A stretch of DNA of 11,054 bases, from contig JALOTR010000027.1 of the NCBI GenBank assembly GCA_025457805.1, positions 1 to 11,054 of the forward strand. The letters run 5' to 3'. The position numbers were made by a program, and so were the translations under genes. The notes below the pieces were generated by a model. The model did no database searches and was not told the DNA's origin. It was given only the letters and a program-made list of their open reading frames with translations. This DNA is from Akkermansiaceae bacterium (GTDB lineage: Bacteria; Verrucomicrobiota; Verrucomicrobiia; Verrucomicrobiales; Akkermansiaceae). Positions 7,270 through 11,054 of the stretch are shown piece by piece (position 1 is the first letter of the stretch; every line of letters starts with the position of its first letter).

Positions 7270-8671
7270 GGCGAACGAACTCTTTGGGCGTGCCGGGGAT
7301 GGGGGTAAGGTTGTAGCTGAGCGGCGAGCCAAGCTCAGCGGGGCCTTGCGTCACTGTGGCCGTCCATGATCCGGTTTCAAGCGTCTCTGAGGTTTCAATG
7401 ATATAAGTAAGATCGCTGCCATAAGGTGCGCCACGCTTGGTGAAGGTGACGGTGTTTCCACTGAACACGCCGCGTTCTCCGCCATCGACGAGGGCGTATT
7501 CAACGAGATTTGCGACACCATCGTTGTCATCGTCGCCGTTTTCACCGCCAGTCACCGGTGGCGACTGGCCGCTGGCCCATGAAGCAAAGCCGCTGCCGGC
7601 GGGAATGGCAGTGAGATATCCGGAATTGGTGAGGCTGTAGATGCCGCCGTTGATCACTGCCAATTGTCCAGCGGTGAGGCCGGTGTTGTCCGTGCCAAAG
7701 CGGATGGTGTTCTCCTTGAAGCCCGTGATGGTGATCGATCCGCTGCCCCAGACTTGCGCCGCGCTTTTTTCAAATGACAGGTTGGTAACCGTCGGATCCA
7801 CATCGATGGTGAGCACGCCAGCGCCGACATTGACCACGCCCATCGTGGTTTGATTGGCATTCACATCCACCAAGAAATTGTTAGATGCACCGACGATGAC
7901 GTTGGCTTTATTGATGACGTCCGCCCCATTCAACTCCAACTCGCCGCCAGTGCCGTTCACTTGGAATTTGCGTCCGGTGTTCAATACCGTTCCCGCGTTG
8001 ACGGTCACTTTCGAGTTAGCGAGCATGACAATGTCATTCCCAAAGTTGGTGCTGACATGTCCGGTGCCGAAAAAGACGTTGTTCGAATTGATGAGAAGGT
8101 TTGCAGTGGAACCGGTGGTCAACTCGCAGTTGAAGTTGATGGTTCCTCCCCCTCCGATGTCCGTCTGAAGCCTTGTGATCAGTTTGAGATCGCAATTGGT
8201 ATCGAACAGCAGGTTGTTGTTGGCGCTGTTGGAATTCCGAATGGTGGTGATGCCAGCGAGGGAGTTGTTGATGGTCACCAAGCCATTGAAGCGGAGCGTC
8301 CCGCCCGGATTCGCCGGCAGCTCCGCCGAGTCACCCGTGGCGTTGTTGATGCCGAGTAGGGTGCTGGCACTGTTCCGGTCGATGGTAAGCGTTCCTGCGC
8401 CATACAGCGTGTGGGTAAAACTCTCGCCGCCGAATCCGTCGAGGTAACTCCGAATCGTGTGATCCGAATCCACGTCGATTGCAACATTGGCTGATCCCAC
8501 GAAAGCAGCCTCCACGGTGTTGCTGTTCGGAACCACGCCGCCAACCCAGTTGCCTGGGTTCGACCATAGATTGTTCACGCCTCCGAATTGCCAATCGATG
8601 GCCTGCGCCGCTGGTGATAGCAGGAATGCGGATGCGGCGGTGAGGAAGAAGTGGGTTTTGCTGGGTTTCAT
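7247..8671 (-). CDS. Secreted beta-strand-repeat (autotransporter-associated-like) protein with Verrucomicrobia-type C-terminal region
   Basis: 474 residues from ATG at 8671. The signal peptide (1-24, cleavage at AQA|ID) is followed by 'WQFGGVNNLWSNPGNWVGGVVP', a common opening of autotransporter-associated beta-strand-repeat proteins. Residues 60-355 are low-complexity, Asn/Gly/Thr/Val-rich rungs, as expected of a solenoid. 'IRFGTDNTGLTAGQLAVI' (about 323-340) and 'NSGYLTAIP' are typical of the end of such solenoids. An acidic 'NGDDDNDGVANLVEYAL' segment (378-394) looks like a Ca2+-binding, thrombospondin-type-3-like linker. A final beta domain (about 400-474) ends in 'EFVRLKVVKAP', a C-terminal layout common on exported Verrucomicrobia proteins. 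No catalytic residues are recognisable. It is the first gene of the block, so it could be a surface protein that binds or displays the glycan, but that is inference. No transmembrane beta-barrel is present. Confidence 0.8.
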   Translation of the reverse strand: MKPSKTHFFLTAASAFLLSPAAQAIDWQFGGVNNLWSNPGNWVGGVVPNSNTVEAAFVGSANVAIDVDSDHTIRSYLDGFGGESFTHTLYGAGTLTIDRNSASTLLGINNATGDSAELPANPGGTLRFNGLVTINNSLAGITTIRNSNSANNNLLFDTNCDLKLITRLQTDIGGGGTINFNCELTTGSTANLLINSNNVFFGTGHVSTNFGNDIVMLANSKVTVNAGTVLNTGRKFQVNGTGGELELNGADVINKANVIVGASNNFLVDVNANQTTMGVVNVGAGVLTIDVDPTVTNLSFEKSAAQVWGSGSITITGFKENTIRFGTDNTGLTAGQLAVINGGIYSLTNSGYLTAIPAGSGFASWASGQSPPVTGGENGDDDNDGVANLVEYALVDGGERGVFSGNTVTFTKRGAPYGSDLTYIIETSETLETGSWTATVTQGPAELGSPLSYNLTPIPGTPKEFVRLKVVKAP

Positions 8672-8853
8672 GGGGAGTGAGATGGTTGGGTTTTAAGTGT
8701 GCCGGGACCACGAGGCCCGTCTCTGATGCGAGTTTTCAGATTGCCATGATGACAGCCAAAAATCATTGAACATTTGCGGAATTCTCCTGAACTTTTCCGT
8801 CAGTCGGAGGATTGTGATTGCCATCGCAATGCATCCTCTCCTAACCCCCTAGG
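8672..8853. promoter_or_regulatory. Divergent intergenic region, probable promoters for both directions
   Basis: This 182-bp gap separates divergent starts at 8671 (-) and 8854/8860 (+), so promoters for the five-gene block and for the phosphatase-like gene should lie here. I see no convincing -35/-10 pair. Two TGAAC words (8767-8771 and 8788-8792) lie 21 bp apart, two helical turns, and could be an operator or half-sites. AGGA at 8851-8854 sits 5 nt before ATG 8860. Confidence 0.45.
8807..8838 (+). other. Imperfect hairpin in the leader of the + strand gene
   Basis: GAGGAT (8807-8812) pairs with ATCCTC (8833-8838), and inside it ATTGC (8817-8821) pairs with GCAAT (8826-8830) around the 4-nt loop CATC. 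It lies just upstream of the AGGA site of the next gene. It overlaps a GTG-started 12-codon frame ending at TAG 8850-8852. A role in translation control is speculative. Confidence 0.3.
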
Positions 8854-8859
8854 ATGACC

Positions 8860-11054
8860 ATGCAACCAAGCTGGATCCTGTTCTTGGGGGGTGTTTTTTC
8901 CTGCCTTGCCACCGCCGCACCGATTCCGGTCTTGAACTTCTCAGGCGAGATCAACAATGGGGTGGATCGCACTCCCTTTTCCGATCCATCGGTCATCGGA
9001 TGGGACGGGAGCGGGGGTACCGCCCAGGTGATCGACGGCGGCACCGACTACGGCAACGGCAAATGGCGAATGAGCTTCGAGGACAGTGCGGAGGTGTGGC
9101 AGATGACGGCGCATCCGATAGCAGCGGGCGATTCATTTTCGCTGCGTTTTGATGCGGCGATGTTTGCGGGCAATTTGCCGGGTGGTAGCGGCGGTACCTT
9201 TGTGCCAAGCGAGACGCTGGTGGGAGGGACGACGCGGAATGGAAATTTCAACGATCCGGCTGCGACCGGAAACACCTTCGCCGATCTCCCGGAGTGGGTC
9301 AATGTCGGTGGTAACCAGTCGATCGAAGCATCGAGGTCCGATGATATTCTGGCGAGCGTCACCCTCAACGCCACCCGGAACGCGGTCGTTTCCGACAGCG
9401 GAACCCGCAAGTTCGCGGTGGATACCGGGCATGATCTGCTGGCGGGCGATTCGTTCCGCGTCGGCTTCGACTGGCGCGATGCCGGAAATTGGGATGATGC
9501 TACCGACACCGTTGCGGTCACACTTTACACCACTGCCGACAATTCCGTCAGCGGAGCACGAACCGTGTTGCAGACCCTGCAGGCACCCGTTTCTACGCTG
9601 ACTGAGACCTACGAAGCGGCAGTTTTGACTTTCAACACGGTGGGCGCAGCGGCGGTTGGCAAGCGCCTTTTCGTTTTCTTCGAAGGTGTCGATGGCAACA
9701 GCAGCACCAACGGCTTCGCTCGTCTCGACAATTTCGTTCTGGAACGGGGCACAACGAGTTCGGGCGTGCCGCAGCGGCAGATTATCGCCGAACTCTATGT
9801 CGATGACGGTGGAGCGAGGTTACCGGTGGCATCGCGAACTTATGATTTCAAAACACCTGTGATCGGCTCTTGGGATCACTATCATCTTGCAGTGCCTGCG
9901 GGTGCGCTCGATGCCCATGCAGGCAAGACTTTGGGCGTGAGGTTCCGTTCCAACAACCAGGGCACGGCAAACTTCCAGAGCTTCGACAACGTGCGGCTCG
10001 ATGTGTGGCCCGCCGGATCGCCGGACGGATCGTTTTCGGACGACTGGAATGCCTTGCCCAATCAAGTGTGGGCCGGACCCGGTTACTGGGCGAATCGACT
10101 CCAAGACTGGCGGGTCAATGCTGGCCGCGTGCAATGCATCAATGGCACCCGCGACCAACTCACCCTTCACCGACCTGGCACCTCGATCCGTGGCAATGGC
10201 GGAAATTTTTCCCTCAGTGTGCGCAGCGGACTCAATACGGGAAGTCACAGCGCGGGATCGCGTGCGGGTTATCTGTTAGGGGCCGGACCGAATCTCGATT
10301 GGCGCGCAGCTTTGCTCGTGCACGATGGTCTGGGACGCGACTTCGGGCTGTTCCTCGGCATCACCGGCGGTGGAAACCTTGTCATCGAAGATTACTCGAC
10401 CGGGGCGATCACCTCACTTGCTACGGCGGCGGCCAGCGGCGGCTTTGCGCAAAACACCCGACTCGATCTCGCAGCCACTTACAATGCCGGTCCCGGCACC
10501 TACACGCTCACGCTCACCGCCTTCAATGCATCGAACACGCAAATCGGCTCGGTGAATTTCTCCGTCCCCTCGGACCGGGTGCTCGGTGGTTTCGGCTTGT
10601 TGACCCACCGCGGCACATCGGCGGCGACCCATTGGTTCGATGCCTTCTCTGGCAATGGTGCGGCATTGCATCCGGAGCCCGATCGCCACCTCGCGATTCT
10701 CGGTGCGATGCATACGCTTTCGAAAGGAAAACTCAAACTGACTGCGCAACTTCCTCCGCTGAGTTTGGTGTCTGGCCCAACGGTCGCACTCGATACCTGG
10801 AACGGATCCACGTGGACCCAAATCGCCACCGCGCCGGTGGACAATACCGACAATCTATCCTCCTACACCGCCACCTTTGCCATCCCCGCTTGGAATGATG
10901 CCGTCGATACACCTTATCGTTTGCGGGTCAATATCAGTGGCAGCGACCATGCATGGACCGGCACGATCCGCCGCGATCCGGTGGACAAGGAGGAGCTTGT
11001 CATCGCGATGACCAACTGCCAGCGGATCAATGATGGCAACCTGCAGAACAACGG
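8860..11054 (+). CDS. Large secreted multidomain protein, probable PhoD-type alkaline phosphatase/metallophosphatase (3' end outside window)
   Basis: The frame is open for 731 codons to the window edge. ATG 8860 is preferred because AGGA lies 5 nt upstream; ATG 8854 would add two residues. The signal peptide (about 1-20, ATA|AP) is followed by beta-sandwich module A (about 25-105 and 307-383), interrupted by a related module B (about 118-297, 'NGNFNDPAATG...NGFARLDNFVLERG'). Next comes a LamG/concanavalin-like module (about 388-605), then 'LAILGAMHTLSKGKLKLTAQLPPL' and an Ig-like segment ending 'YRLRVNISG'. The last residues, 'TGTIRRDPVDKEELVIAMTNCQRI' in two pieces (about 700-723), match the junction that precedes the PhoD-like phosphatase domain in secreted Verrucomicrobia and Planctomycetes proteins. 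Such enzymes hydrolyse phosphate mono- or diesters using Ca2+/Fe3+. The catalytic domain itself lies beyond the window, so the enzymatic call rests on the junction motif. Confidence 0.7.
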   Translation, partial: MQPSWILFLGGVFSCLATAAPIPVLNFSGEINNGVDRTPFSDPSVIGWDGSGGTAQVIDGGTDYGNGKWRMSFEDSAEVWQMTAHPIAAGDSFSLRFDAAMFAGNLPGGSGGTFVPSETLVGGTTRNGNFNDPAATGNTFADLPEWVNVGGNQSIEASRSDDILASVTLNATRNAVVSDSGTRKFAVDTGHDLLAGDSFRVGFDWRDAGNWDDATDTVAVTLYTTADNSVSGARTVLQTLQAPVSTLTETYEAAVLTFNTVGAAAVGKRLFVFFEGVDGNSSTNGFARLDNFVLERGTTSSGVPQRQIIAELYVDDGGARLPVASRTYDFKTPVIGSWDHYHLAVPAGALDAHAGKTLGVRFRSNNQGTANFQSFDNVRLDVWPAGSPDGSFSDDWNALPNQVWAGPGYWANRLQDWRVNAGRVQCINGTRDQLTLHRPGTSIRGNGGNFSLSVRSGLNTGSHSAGSRAGYLLGAGPNLDWRAALLVHDGLGRDFGLFLGITGGGNLVIEDYSTGAITSLATAAASGGFAQNTRLDLAATYNAGPGTYTLTLTAFNASNTQIGSVNFSVPSDRVLGGFGLLTHRGTSAATHWFDAFSGNGAALHPEPDRHLAILGAMHTLSKGKLKLTAQLPPLSLVSGPTVALDTWNGSTWTQIATAPVDNTDNLSSYTATFAIPAWNDAVDTPYRLRVNISGSDHAWTGTIRRDPVDKEELVIAMTNCQRINDGNLQNN

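Noticed and set aside
6605..7369. 254-codon + strand frame opposite the GH110 gene
   Set aside because: Antisense shadow of a clear GH110 coding sequence and its 5' flank; no domain recognised.
9870..10898. Long open frame of 342 codons on the + strand
   Set aside because: It is a shadow in another frame of the large secreted gene, whose own frame is uninterrupted and has recognisable modules; the shadow is Arg/His/Cys-rich and has no signal.
1..11054. CRISPR array, tRNA, rRNA, insertion sequence or SusC/SusD genes
   Set aside because: No spaced repeat series, cloverleaf, transposase motif or TonB-receptor signature was found on either strand.

Overview
The window most likely comes from a Verrucomicrobiota bacterium (Luteolibacter/Haloferula/Akkermansiaceae-like). 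The evidence is moderately high G+C, weak Shine-Dalgarno sites, a family-type C-terminal extracellular region (Asp-rich DNDGVANLVEYAL followed by a beta domain) and a pile-up of secreted S1 sulfatases. The genus is inferred, not shown.

Layout. 1-314 (+) is the 3' end of an NADPH-dependent FMN reductase gene. 427-8671 (-) is a five-gene unidirectional block. Read in the direction of transcription it encodes: (i) a secreted beta-strand-repeat protein (8671-7247), (ii) a GH110 alpha-1,3-galactosidase (7119-5323), (iii) an S1 sulfatase (5283-3853), (iv) a second, different S1 sulfatase (3755-2163), and (v) a lipoprotein parallel beta-helix protein that keeps the GH110 acidic triad (2157-427). A divergent intergenic region (8672-8853) separates this block from a large secreted multidomain gene on the + strand. 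That gene runs off the window edge and looks like the N-terminal part of a PhoD-type alkaline phosphatase/metallophosphatase.

How the genes may work together. Two sulfatases and two GH110-type enzymes, all carrying export signals, fit a cluster that desulfates a sulfated, alpha-1,3-galactose-containing glycan and then trims it from the non-reducing end. Possible substrates are carrageenan-like galactans or host/mucin-type alpha-Gal glycans. No SusC/SusD pair or other transporter is visible. The first gene of the block could be a surface protein that binds or organises the substrate, but this is inferred from position and fold type only.

Non-coding structure. A 13-bp perfect inverted repeat with an internal 10-bp direct repeat lies between the two sulfatase genes. 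Two hairpins mark the 3' end of the beta-strand-repeat gene. A hairpin with an overlapping mini-ORF precedes the + strand gene. No tRNA, rRNA, CRISPR array or insertion sequence was seen.
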